64,000 nt of DNA from NCBI GenBank assembly GCA_027186245.1, contig CP114486.1:2542001-2606000 (forward strand), written 5' to 3'. The notes below the pieces were generated by a model, which saw nothing but the letters and a program-made list of their open reading frames with translations, was not told where the DNA came from and made no database searches. The position numbers and the translations under genes are program-made. This document shows positions 34,840 through 46,760 of the stretch, piece by piece. Numbering within the stretch: position 1 is the stretch's first letter; each line of letters begins with the position of its first letter. The DNA is from Coriaria nepalensis. Taxonomy: Eukaryota > Streptophyta > Magnoliopsida > Cucurbitales > Coriariaceae.

Positions 34840-37800
34840 TAATTACTATTTAATTTGAAGTTCTCCCTTTTTAATTAATCACTTGTTCATCCTTTTTTTT
34901 TTTTTTTTTTGTATGTACAATTTGGAATGCTTGTTTGTCTTCCTTCAATTTTACTTTTAATTTTCTATCTTAAAATATATATATATATATATATATATAT
35001 GTTTCCACTATTTGCTGTCTCTTTTGAGTAGAGAAAATGGAGCAATATATGTATGATTAATAGAGATTTTGATGAGGATTATCTGAAGCAAAACATCATC
35101 ACTTATGGGACCTTGGTCTCAAGAGCTTTTGACTATGGACAAGTAGCCATGATAATATGTTGTGTGCCTAAACAGTAAGATCTATCATTCCTGCCTGTGT
35201 CTGTAATTGCAGGAGAATGAATTTTCTTCTTTTGTTCATTAATTACTTTCCTCCAATCCTATAATCTCTATTAGAGGGGGGAGATTAAAAAAAAAAAAAA
35301 AAAACATTTTCTTATTAGTTCTAATTCTACAAATTAAAAGTAAAAATAATTTTCCAAATATTGTAATCAAGCTCGAGAGCGATAGTTTAAACTCATGATA
35401 ATATCTAATTAAAATGCATTATCTTGAATTTTAGTGATAATTAGAAGTTGAATTAGAAGTGACTAACACCCATTCTTTTAGCTAAGGTATTATTATGATT
35501 GAGATTTGCTTATGTCATATCAATATATATATATATATATATATCATCTACATTAAATCTAGTCATAAATACTTGTATTATGCACAAGTAAGTTTAATAT
35601 ATAAACAACCCGACCAGCATCTAATTATATTATCATATGGAGCAAGAATCTTCAACTTCTAGTTATATTCAACGGTATACATAATTTAACGTAAGTTAAT
35701 TTATCATATAATTAAATTTTGATTAATTATAATTATAAATATTATATTTACATATCACATCAATCTTTATATACACTTATAACTAATTGCTCATTATTTC
35801 TTAATTACATAATCATTTAATTTGAAATTTAAACGATTAAACAAGTTTATATATATATATATATATATTATTATTTTTTGGATCCCTAGGTAAGTAAGGA
35901 TGGTGTCCCTCTTAAAGTGTCTAATATGTCTAAAGTAAAAGTGTAAAACTTGGGCTAAGCCAACTCTAGAAAGAAGCCATTACTGATTAATAAGTGAGGG
36001 TTGCTCGCTCTAACATCTAATAAGTAAGCACGCTTTGTGTTAGTGTTTACAAACAAGGGAGGGGAGGAGGTTAGAAGGAAGGAAGTATCATCATGCATCC
36101 TATGAATAGAATAGGCTTTAGAAAGAAAGAAAGAAGTAATAGGAATGCATGCATGCGTGCATTTGCATATTGATGGAGTATGAAAAGGACCTTTGAAATG
36201 CAATTATGGAGTGGAGGACTATATAATATATAGTAATTATGTGGTCCACTTGCCTACCCAAGCATTCAATTAAACTGTTATTAATCAAATTACCGATGAG
36301 ATCATTTTAATACTTAGTATTTTAGATCTAGACATCAGTTCAAGCATCTTCGTCTCAAAAATATAACATTTGTTATTCCTTGTAAATATAACATTTGTTA
36401 TACTTATTTACAAGTAGTACAAAAAATTAGATTTTAATTTTCTTTTGTAAAAAGATCTTTAAATTAAAGAAAATCTAAAAAAAAAAAAAAATTATTGAAT
36501 AAAAGTAATTATTAATCTCTATGATTATATATAAATATAATTTTAAATATAATTTAAAAAAAAAAATTAAAAAATAAAAAATAAATAAATTGCAACAATC
36601 GATCGGCCTTAACTGGCGGGGACTCGAAGACAATCAATTGATCCTTCATCTGATCAAACATCCTTTTGTAAAAGTTGTTTTTATCTTACCAAAAGTAAAA
36701 ACACTGTGGGCCCACCACCACCACCATCACCACTAGCTAACCATTTCTTCAATCAAACCAATAATACTAAACATACATTTTACATATTTATCTTTTAAAT
36801 TTACAAATTAATTTTTATTTATTTATTTATTTTAGATCGACCATCATTCAAGGAGAAAAGCAAAAGCAACCAATTTCAAAAACATTATAATAATATAGAA
36901 AATAAGTTGGGGATATCTAATGTGAATATTCATTCACCTAATCTTCAATCTGATCATCAAAATCTCGAAAACAATGTATATTTATTACTGTTTACTTATA
37001 TCTTTTATAATAACGATAAAAATTTATATTATTTATTTATTTTATTTTATATTAAAATTTATATATAATTATAATTAATCCCATTTATAATCCAAATAAT
37101 GCTAATGAAGTTACCCATTAGAACGTTTTGGACTGTCTCAAAACCGCATGTTTTTGGGCCTTATAATGCAAACTTACGAACGATTTAACGAACATCATTA
37201 GATCAAATGCAATTATATATATTATCTTAATCCAAAATGAAGCAATTCATGTTCTTTTTGTCTTATCCCCGTTTTAAAAAAAAATATCCCAAATGGCATT
37301 ATTAAGATCAAGAGGGAGCAATAAAGAAAGATCTTCCCAAATCTTACTAATCACATTCTTCTCACGGATTATGTGCAACTAATAGATGATTAAGAAGGGG
37401 GATTACGTGTTTGATGGTTACTGGTTGTAAGTGTATGGAAATGGTTGTTTTCGGAAAAAAAGGAGGAGTCATTTTCAAGTAATACTACTATCTTCTAAAA
37501 AGGGGGCCTATAATAAGTAGTAGATAAGTAGGTTTAAAGAAAAATTAGGATAAATTTCTAAATTTTTATTATAATAAATATTTAATTTTTTGTATTTATA
37601 TTGAATTTATATTTTTAATTTAAACTCTTATTTTATTAATTTTTTTGTATATTTGTGTTACCTAAGCAGTTAAAATCCATTTTAATTCTGACTAAATCTA
37701 AATATTAATTCGTTAACCCAACAAAAAACATAACTTCTAAATTAACCTCTCGCTTTCAAGTTTTATTTCACACTCTTTAACATTTTTTTTTTTGTTTTCC

Positions 37801-38896
37801 CCTCATCATATTTTATTTTAATAATTTTTACCCCAAAAAATTTTAAAAGTTTAGAATTATTGGGTTAAGGGGTTAGTATTTGAATCGGGTCAATTCAAAA
37901 TAGATTTTAATGGCCACGTGTCAAATATAAATTTCATTATAATTTTAATTTTAAGTATTAATTATTAATTATAGAAAAAAAAAATTAAAATATAATTAAA
38001 ATATTTTGAGCTTATCCTTTTTTTTTTTTTTAAATATTTTTCATTGTGAATTTTGTCTTATAGCTCGTTTTGGGAAGTGTAAATTTGTGTTGGGGAATGA
38101 GCACTTCTAAATAAAAAGTTTGAAAGATGAATTTTTGGATAAAATTAAATCATTCAATCAATTATTATATAATTAAATATTATATAAATATTATTTCGAT
38201 AATAATAAATTAATTTTTTTTTTACTATTTCAATAAAAATCTTATTGAAGAGTAGTAGCCCTAAATCCGTAATCAATAAAGTAAATAATTTAAGTTTAGT
38301 GGATTAAAAAATCTATAATAATTAATAATATACCTCTTGTAAACAAATTATACATTATTCTTTTGCTTTTTCCTTCCTTTTGATAGTTTAAATGGGCTGT
38401 CCCGCCTGTCCCTACCAAAAGCAGCACGATGAGGCAAATCAGTTTAATTAACAATATGATTAGTCGTTAAACTTTGTTTTTAAGACGCCTTAATTGAGGT
38501 TGTTAGTGCTGTAAGAAACCCCATCTCTGCCTCTTTCTCTAACAAAGTAACAAAGCCACAAAGGAACCTGGATATGCTTTTCGTGCAAACAAATATAATT
38601 AGTGGAAATCATGTTCACTCGCTACGTATCTGATTCGAAGTAACTCTTTCTCTCTCTCCACTCTTTCAGTGTTCTATCTGGTGTACATCCTGTTTGGTTC
38701 CCGAGAAACGGTAGAAAACAGCACAGGAACTGAGGAACAACACTAACTCAAGTAATTCCTTTGCTTTGCTTAGACTACTTTGTTGCTAGTAATTCCTTAT
38801 TATTATATTAATATTTCTTGTCAAATATTGGTAGGCATCTAAGATTCTTAGTTGATTCCACCCTGCAACCGCAATTCTGTTCACAACTTCATAGCA
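34840..38896. other. Intergenic, AT-rich, with microsatellites
   Basis: About 4 kb without a gene. TA microsatellites lie near 34975-35000, 35523-35544 and 35849-35868. The last 300 bp, with CT-rich sequence near 38640-38670, should hold the promoter and leader of the SPL gene. Confidence 0.6.
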
Positions 38897-40256
38897 ATGG
38901 AGGCATGGAGTACTTATCGCGTGGAAGGAAAACCCGTTTTCTTCTCTGAACAAATGGATATACCAATCGATAGAAATTTATTAATGGAATGGAGAAACAA
39001 ATCCCCCTACGATTTCAGAAACAATAGCCTAGAACCGAATAGAGAACCGATCGAGAGGATGGAATTCGTAGAACTGGCCGGTCTCCCTATGATGACAAGA
39101 AATTCTACATATGCTAATCCTAGTAAGCGAATAGCTTCGAATTCTTTGTTCTTGGAAGAGGAAAGTAGTTCGAAGAATTGTAGTTCTATCATAGAACCAC
39201 AAGTTTGTTTGAAGTTAGGGAGATTGAGAGAACATGCGCAAGAGAGCTCGGTTTTAGCGGCTTCTGACTATCCTTCGTTGCTAGAGAAGAAAACCCGGAC
39301 AAAAGGTTCGTCGTCAGACTATCATCAGAGTACTAGTTCTAATACTACCCCCCTTTGCCAAGTTCTTGGTTGTAACATGGATCTAAGCTCTTCCAAGGAT
39401 TACCATAAAAGGCACAAAGTTTGTGATTTTCATTCCAAGGCTGCTAAAGTTATTGTCAATGGATTTGAACAGAGGTTTTGTCAGCAGTGTAGTAGGTCTC
39501 TCTATTTCTCTCTCTCTCCCTCTCTCTTAGAGTAGATTTTATTTGACAGTACTTCTAGCTTTAGCATGATTTTTCTCTTTTGTATATTATAGGTTTCATT
39601 TGCTCGGCGAATTCGACGATGCTAAGCGCAGTTGTCGGAGACGCCTTGCGGGCCATAACCAACGTCGAAGAAAGCCTCCAACCGATTCTACTACTCTCTA
39701 CGGTAAAAACCTTGAGTTGCTTATTAAGGCTGAGTTTACCTTTAGCATTTTTAAATAGAAACAATATAGTATCTTAATATTAGGCTAAAATCCAGTTCTA
39801 AAACAGTAAACTGACTGTAAATCGAGAGAAGGAAGAGAAAAGAAAGAAAAAAAAAAAACATTAATTTCCCTATGAACATCTTTTACTATTTTGTGGACAG
39901 GAACAAGATATATGGGCACATTGGGCAATACTCTCTTACAGAAGAGAACGCCCTTTCCTTTTCCCGAGATTTACGATCAAGCGAATCGGTTCGGACATAT
40001 CAAAGTTAAACAAGAGCGGAACTCGAACTCGGACTATCGTACTCGTTACTACAGCGATGTGGAATCGGTTATTCAGAAGCAACCAGGGTTCTCAAACTCA
40101 AGTGGTGCTCTCTCTCTTCTGTCAACAGAATCAAGGGTAAGAAGATGTAATGGAATCTATGTGGAGAACGGATTCTCTTCGTGTGACTATGGACCGACCG
40201 TCGATTTGAACCAGCTATCTTCGCATCTCCGGAGAGTGGAACAACAGAGAAATTGA
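38897..40256 (+). CDS. SPL6: SBP-box transcription factor, SPL6 type
   Basis: Three exons (38897-39495, 39593-39702, 39901-40256) join in phase to 354 residues. The SBP domain (about 154-228) begins [20 protein letters not shown], contains both zinc sites (C-C-C-H and C-C-H-C patterns through [15 protein letters not shown]), is split by intron 1 as in the whole family, and ends in the nuclear signal [17 protein letters not shown] proteins bind GTAC cores. The N-terminus [18 protein letters not shown] and C-terminus [19 protein letters not shown] match Arabidopsis SPL6 as I remember it. A miR156 site lies at 40105-40124 within codons for ALSLLS, so the transcript should be repressed in juvenile tissue. 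The start is the ATG at 38897; an in-frame region upstream lacks an ATG. Confidence 0.94.
40105..40124 (+). promoter_or_regulatory. miR156 target site in SPL mRNA
   Basis: Reads GTGCTCTCTCTCTTCTGTCA, the canonical SPL target of miR156/157, encoding ALSLLS in the last exon. It lies downstream of the SBP domain, as in other coding-region sites of this family. Confidence 0.95.
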
Positions 40257-40935
40257 AGAAATTGTAAGTAACATGAGATATTCTGTTAAGGAGACATGCT
40301 TGATTCTCTGTCATATGTGTACGTCAATTCTTATTTTATTTTGATTTTTTCACGTTTACCCAAAGAGAAATTAATGGCGATGTCTTGATATGGTGCATAA
40401 GATGCTCTGACTAATTTCATCAGTGCAGAACATGTTAGCATAACCTTATAAAGTGAGAGATAGCATTTGTATGAAGTGGTCTAGTAGTCGTGGTTTCATG
40501 ATTTTTTCTTCTTTAATGTGCACAAGAATTTGTATAGATTATCATAGAGAGCAAAAGTTGTCCTAAGTCAAGTCAATGTGAGTTGGCCAAGAAAGCGCGA
40601 TTCTCTTTTTTTAATCACGAAGTTGATGATATGAAGAAGTGGTAAATTTTATAAGCAATGTTATAAGTGGAGCAGGTGAGTCCAACCAGCCAAGCAGCAA
40701 GACTCCTGGTTATTATACATTCACAATTATATTACTTTAAAATAATAATAATAATAATAACTTGAGCTTTTTCAAATGGAGAAATTGGATGCAACATGTC
40801 ATTGGCTGGCCTCAAGTCTTCCGTCTTCCATCAAGATATTAACCATATTTGCTCAACTCTTACATGAAAGACCTCTTTATTTTGCAAAAACATTAGCTTA
40901 GAAGTGTTGGTTGATGCAGGAACATCATCATCAAG
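40257..40935. other. SPL 3' region and intergenic
   Basis: Holds the SPL 3' untranslated region and a short ATA microsatellite near 40739-40760. No further gene is supported. Confidence 0.6.
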
Positions 40936-41007
40936 GTGGTTGTAGTATAGTGGTAAGTATTCCCGTTGTCACTTAGGTGACCCGGGTTCATTCCCGGGCA
41001 ACACGGC
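40936..41007 (+). pseudogene. tRNA-Asp(GTC)-like, degenerate
   Basis: The D-arm region (TAGTATAGTGGTAAGTATTCCCG) and a GTC anticodon context match plant tRNA-Asp. The anticodon arm is one base short and its stem does not pair fully (CCCGT against TTAGG). The acceptor stem (GTGGTTG against CAACACG) is mismatched, and the T-loop reads GTTCATT instead of GTTCGAT, which weakens the B box. I therefore call it a tRNA-Asp pseudogene rather than a working gene. Confidence 0.65.
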
Positions 41008-41511
41008 ATTTTTTTTTTACCTTTGGGGGTCGATAAATTATTGATGTTTCTCAGGAGTCTCGTTTTCCATTGGTATGCATTATGCCATCATTAATATTTG
41101 ATTCGTTAAAACAAATTTACGGGAAAGATGTAATGGAAACTGGTATGACTCTAAGAAACGACACCGTTGAACGATCGCCTGTTCGGAGGAGGGAGAAACC
41201 CTTAACTTCATCTATTTGGTTTCTCCTCTCCTTTTTCTTGTCAAAGCAAAAAGTAAATAAACAAACATTCATCAAAGCTTAAGATAGATCAAAATTCCAA
41301 ATCAAACCCTCTCCCATTTTTATTCAAGCATTAACTATGGAAATTTGTAATCTACCTGAAAGTAATGCATCCATAGAGTCAATAAAAACATTCTAAAGTT
41401 TCAAATAGCAAAAAACTACAAATAAGAATGACAGACTACGAAAAAGTCAGCAGCTGGAAAATTTTCAAAATAAATAAACTGCAAATGAAATCAGGGTAGA
41501 AAAAACAAAAT
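41008..41511. other. Intergenic / RGP 3' region
   Basis: Contains the 3' untranslated region of the minus-strand RGP gene. Nothing else is supported. Confidence 0.6.
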
Positions 41512-43243
41512 CTACTTTGCTGCAGGGTTGAGCTCTTCCCAAGCTTCGATCCAAGTAACCATGGCATCAGCTAGCTTAATGAAGTACTCATCAAGTTTAC
41601 CGAGCTTATCCTTGACTTGCTTGGAGAGTTCAATGTAGCATTTCGGAACAGTAGTGCATTCCTTTGGAAGGGTTGCATTTTGAAAGAACGGGATCAACTC
41701 TTCTTGCCAGAATATGCCTTTGTACTCCTTCTTAAGGTTAACGAAGGGATTGCTTGCCTTGCTGTGCCATATATAGGGCAGCCCTGTCTTCACTCCCAAT
41801 CCGAGATGATCACAAATCACCTACAAACAAGTTCATCAAATCGAGATAGCATTATGAGATCTCCCATTATTACAATGTGATAATAATCAGTCTGCCTTAA
41901 CAGTTTTATAGCTGAATTTATGAAATCGGATTTTTAGTATATGATTAGATTTAAACTAATGTGACATATTTAATCAAGAGTTTCAGAAAGAAGTATTTTT
42001 TTTATCACCTTGATACACCAGCCGGCCCACATATCATCGTACCGTCCTATGGGCTGACCATCACCCATGAGCCCAAAGTACATAGCGGGCCCGATGAGCT
42101 CCCGATCAAAAGCCAGATTCATACCACACATTGGGAACAAGGTTCCTTTAGGTATAGTCAAGACAGCATCAACATACCTGTTCAAAAAATCATCAGGGAA
42201 AAGATAAGATTTTTATATGACAACATTATATTCTGTTCGCTAAAAAAATGAAGTTTGCATTACCTAGTGTTCCTTTCACGGGGTTTGACGAGCTGGGTCG
42301 GAGCATCATAGTCCGGGATATTGAGCCAGAGTCCATGAGAAACAGCAGTCGGTGCACCCTCTCTTAGACTAAAAGGGTAGCCACGAACAAAGTCAGCTCC
42401 CTCCCTGTATGGATCGTAAAGGGTGTTGAAAAAATGAGGGGTTGATGGACATAGCAGATTCTTTATGTGCTGTTCAAGTGCATTGATGTCTTTTCCAGTT
42501 GGGTCTTTTGCAACCTGAAAAAATTAAGCATCGAATACCATATTATATATGAGCAGCCCAGCCCCAATGCAAATTCAAAGTCAGGGTAGAAAATCTACTA
42601 ACAAAGGCAAAATGATTAAGAAAAATCTAACCAATCAAAAATCGAATTGTAAACTTAACAACTGTTGTTGTCTGCAATTTCATTAGCTAAGAAAAATGGC
42701 AAATGAAAAAAAAAAAAAACTTTGGCATAAAATTGAGATCTAAATCTGAGATAAAAGCCAGGATTCGTAGAACATGATATCCAACCTCAATAACAACGAA
42801 CCCACGGCACAAAACATTAGTGAAGCTTAGTCATTCACTTTTCCACAATTTTCTCAGCTGCCAAACAGAGTATAATAAACCAGCAAAAAGGGCGAAAAAA
42901 GGAAAAAATGGGAGCTTACAAAGCAGTCATCGTCGATAGTGTAGATGTACTTCTTCTTGGAAACCATGTAGCCAAAGCAGCGGCAAGCTGAATCCTTGAA
43001 GGAGATGCAAGAGGCCTTAGGACCGAGAATCCGATTGATGTCGTTGCGATTGTAGAGCTCGTAATCGAATCCCTTAGGGACGTTGATGGTTTTAGAAGGG
43101 TCTCCATCTTGAACAATGATTAGATGGTACTGCTCGAAGAACGGCCGCCACATCTCTAAGAAATCAAGGTTTCGGATCGTCGGTATGACAATGTCGAGCT
43201 CGTCTTTCAAAAGGGGCGTGGGTTTCACCGAAGCTTCCGCCAT
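41512..43243 (-). CDS. RGP: Reversibly glycosylated polypeptide / UDP-arabinopyranose mutase
   Basis: Four minus-strand exons (43243-42920, 42514-42264, 42177-42009, 41820-41512) join in phase to 350 residues, the size of plant RGP1/RGP2. The enzyme interconverts UDP-arabinopyranose and UDP-arabinofuranose for pectin, arabinoxylan and glycoprotein synthesis, and sits on the cytosolic face of the Golgi. Visible signatures: N-terminal [25 protein letters not shown], the D-x-D type cluster YTIDDDCF (about residues 101-108), the conserved [14 protein letters not shown] with the arginine associated with self-glycosylation, and [12 protein letters not shown]. There is no signal peptide, as expected. 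The start is the first ATG of the frame, in good context (ATGGCGGAAG). It is class 1 or 2 rather than RGP3-specific as far as I can judge. Confidence 0.96.
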
Positions 43244-44601
43244 TGATGATGTAAACAGAGGATTTTGCAGAAGCTACGGGGAGAGTAAGGGAGAGAGGTG
43301 ACCGGTGAGTGAGTTGAGAAGAGCCTAGGTTGGGTTTTAATACGAAACGGAAGCCATCTTTTCCGCTAAAAAGAAACAGATTTTTTCCATTTGACACTTT
43401 TGTGACAACTGCCGTTTTGAATTAGCACAACTGCGTTTTGACTTTTCAAGGAGACTACGTTATGGAAATGTGATTATGCGATTTAAGAAGAAGAATATGC
43501 GTTCAAGAGAAAAGGTCCTTAAAACGTGGTCGACAGCTTAAAATGAAACGGCACTGCACGTCGTTTTCATGTTCTCCATTGGCCGCTTGTCGTTTCTTTC
43601 CCTTTCATGATTGCCATGTGCTACAGCGATGCTTTGCATTTTTATATTCAAAACTTCTCTTATCCCATTTCCATCTCTTTAAAATCTTAACTATACGTTT
43701 AACTTTTTCTTCGGATATAAGCAATATTTGTATATAAGAATGTCTCGAATATACGATACAAGCGAATACATAAACGTACGAAAAGCTCATTCAAAAAGTC
43801 GACCAGAAAATATCTTATAAATCAAACGATATATCATATTATCTCGGACTCATAGGAGATTTTCATATTCTTTTTTAGAGTAAATCATATAAATACCTTA
43901 ATCGATCAAATTTTAAGTTCATAATTATAAACAAATGTCGGCTCGTGTGTAATTGGACGTACCGAATATCGGTTCGAAAACAATCCGATCCGTCTTGATT
44001 TAATTTAATAAATTAATATACATTATTCTGTATCAATCTGATTAATTACATTCAAAATTAATTCACGAAACTGCCTATGTCTATTAATATTTTGTCCCTC
44101 ATGAGCCTATATTTCTCATTTTTGGATTTTTTTTTTATAATTTTCTACTCAAATCTTCTTTAGAGTTTTAAATTATTAGAGTGATAGTGCTCGGGAGCTT
44201 GAGATTTTGTAAAAAATATTTAATGTTTTAATTAAATATTTTTTTTATTTTGTTGTATCATGTGAGACAGATATCAGATAGAACGAATATATTTTAAGGA
44301 TATTATTGTATCTTACAGACTTCAAAATCTTTGTTTTATAATCTGGTTTGAACATTTATATATTGTTCTTCATTTTTGGTATATTTCCAAATTATGTTGT
44401 CCTTCTATATCTGTTTAATGTCATGTTTTGCAGAATCTGATTTCTTAAAGCTTTCATGTTCTAATCACGGATCTATTGTTTATATTCATATGAGGTTTAT
44501 GATTTATGTTTACTGTTTATTGGGTTTTTAATTTAATTTATTTTAATTATTTGTAATTATTATATGAACAAACAAGTTGTTTAATTTCATATGGAGGGAG
44601 A
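43244..44601. other. RGP promoter and intergenic
   Basis: The first 150 bp holds the RGP leader. The rest is AT-rich with no supported gene. No N-terminal cytochrome b5 exons were found here to complete the fragment that follows. Confidence 0.6.
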
Positions 44602-44804
44602 GTTGCAACTGATGATTTTGAAGATGCGGGTCATGGCAAAGACTCAAGGGAGCTCCTCGAGACCTTCTGCATTGGCAAGCTCGACAACTCTTCTTCTTCC
44701 AGAAAATTGGAGAGTTAACCAAGCAGTACTGGGTTGTTTCTGTTGCTGTTACAGGCATTTCTGTCATAGTTGGCTTCTTATACTTGCATAACAAGAATAA
44801 GTAG
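44602..44804 (+). pseudogene. Cytochrome b5 (CB5-A-like) fragment
   Basis: One frame reads [20 protein letters not shown]...CIGKLDNS, the C-terminal half of the cytochrome b5 heme domain, including the second axial histidine in DAGH. A different frame then reads [12 protein letters not shown]...GISVIVGFLYLHNKNK and a stop, matching the linker end and single C-terminal membrane anchor of CB5-A-type proteins. The linker between them is shorter than in Arabidopsis CB5-A and the frame changes within it. The N-terminal half with the HPGG motif and first heme ligand is absent nearby. A broken fragment, probably the last exon of a lost gene. Confidence 0.75.
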
Positions 44805-45350
44805 CTTCAATTACAACTTCATTGATGTTGTGTTTCTCAAATGAAATCACAAAAATTTCAATAGTTATAGTAGATACATGTTATATTGAGAGAACTAGTA
44901 GTCCATTTATATTGTTACTTCTTTGTATTTTGTAATCATAGTGTTGATTTGTTAACTTGCTGTTCTTGTAATAATACTCATCTCAGCTTATGTATCTTGT
45001 TTGTTGTTGACTGAAAATTGATATTAGTTATGTTTTAGAGAATGTAAATAGAATTTGGAATAATATATCACATATTCGATTAGCTAAATTTAACTTCAAG
45101 ATTTTAAATTTAAGTTAAATTAAAAAAAATAAAAAAAAAATTATGAAAAATCATGGATGAATGAATGTCTGCCTTTTTATGAAGAACTGGACTTGATTTA
45201 ATTAATAATAAAAATAAATAATTACATTCGTGGACTCAATGATTAGGCCGGATTTTTATAGTGCAAAAGAAAAGAAAACGAATACCAGCGAGCCCAAGGC
45301 CCAAATTCTAAGCTAAAAGAAGGGACGCAGTGAAGAAGAGGGGAGCAGCA
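44805..45350. other. Intergenic
   Basis: AT-rich, ending in the leader of the RRM gene. No further feature could be supported. Confidence 0.6.
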
Positions 45351-46074
45351 ATGGCGCAAGCTGTTCAGAAAAACACGCTCTACGTGGGAGGCTTAGCTGA
45401 GGAGGTGAACGAGTCGATTCTACACGCCGCCTTTATACCATTTGGAGACATTAAGGACGTGAAGACTCCATTGGATCAAGCAACGCAGAAGCACCGTTCC
45501 TTTGGCTTCGTCACATTCTTGGAGAAAGAAGATGCCGCCGCCGCCATGGATAACATGGATGGAGCTGAGCTCTACGGCCGCGTTCTCACTGTCAATTACG
45601 CCCTCCCTGAGCGCATCAAGGGTGGTGAACAGGGTTGGGCCGCCCAGCCTAGTAAGTCTAACTACCTTCTTTATATCTCCCTTATAAACCCTAAATCCTC
45701 CTTAAGTTTTTTATTCTTAAACTCTTGTCCTAGTAGGTCACGAATCTAAATGCAGTGTAGTTAGACTCTTTTTCTTCTCTGTTTGGAAATCTAAGAATGA
45801 AATTAAAAAATTACATTAGTGAATTTGGGTTTCTTATGGCTGATTAGAATTGCTTGGCATTGTTTGTCTTTGTCCAGTTTGGGCGGATGCTGATACATGG
45901 TTCGAAAGGCAGCAACAAGAAGAGGAAATGCAGCGGATCCAAGCCGAGAACCGAGCAACTATGCAGGCTGCTGAGGAGTTGCACAGGAAGAAACTAGCAG
46001 AAGAGCAACAAGGAGAAAAAGAAGATGATCCCATGTCGAGGGCTGAAGCTGAGGCTTTACAACAGAACAGTTAG
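45351..46074 (+). CDS. RRM protein, AtE1 / cyclophilin-E-like N-terminal type
   Basis: Two exons (45351-45651 and 45878-46074) join in phase to 165 residues. An N-terminal RRM (about 9-90) has RNP2 LYVGGL and RNP1 RSFGFVTF, with [22 protein letters not shown] and [20 protein letters not shown]. This RRM is nearly identical to the RNA-binding domain of human PPIE and of Arabidopsis AtE1. The isomerase domain is absent; a charged helical tail ([20 protein letters not shown] and onward) follows. The PPIE RRM is a spliceosomal module, so a nuclear RNA-processing role is likely but inferred. The start at 45351 (GCAATGGCG) was chosen; the upstream in-frame codon at 45330 is not ATG in good context. 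Confidence 0.92.
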
Positions 46075-46760
46075 AGGTTAGCCTGTCAAAATGAGTAATG
46101 GAGGTTTATTCGGTTAGCTTTTCACGGAATTGTTTCAGAGTTTGTTGTGAGGATATGATTTCTTAAGATATTGTCAGTGAACGTGGAACTGAAAATGAAT
46201 AGAAATTCAAATACATTCCATGTGTTTACATGTACACTGAAATATCATGGGAGCTAACGTGGTTGGAACCTCCTGCATATTGCATAACATCTCGTGGAGA
46301 TATAAAGCGTGGAAGGGAGACACTTTTGTTCCTCTGCCGAGAAAAATCGGCAAAAGCTTATGTTTTTCGAACAAAAACATTCCGGAGCATTGTCTGGTGT
46401 TGTAACCTGTAGAAATTTCTCCAGCTTTTTCCGCCTCGAGAGAGCTTAGATGATCCTTCTCACAAGTCATTACATGCATCAAACATGTCACAACTAACGA
46501 TCAAGAAGATCACAATACTCTATTTCTCCAAGGTTTTTTGTGTTCGATATTTTAATCGGAAAAAGCCGTCACATCCCGTGTATCCAGGGAATACTAACAC
46601 CAAACAATCTTCTTAAGGGCTTTACCTCTAGAGAAAGCTCCAAATAAAGGTCACAAGATGGAACGATCAATTGCAAATAGATCATACGTTGACACACTTG
46701 TCCGAGAAGAGGAAGGGAGCCTTCTTTCCCTGAGAGGGTTTCTTTGACTCGAATGTTCAT
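46075..46760. other. 3' regions of convergent genes
   Basis: Contains the RRM gene 3' end on the plus strand and the 3' end of the unrecognised minus-strand gene. Minus-strand frames at about 46207-46490 and 46569-46730 look partly coding but could not be joined in phase. Confidence 0.4.

Noticed and set aside
43116..43397. Frames overlapping the first RGP exon on both strands
   Set aside because: Shadows of the RGP coding sequence. The RGP frame has strong family matches and correct splicing.
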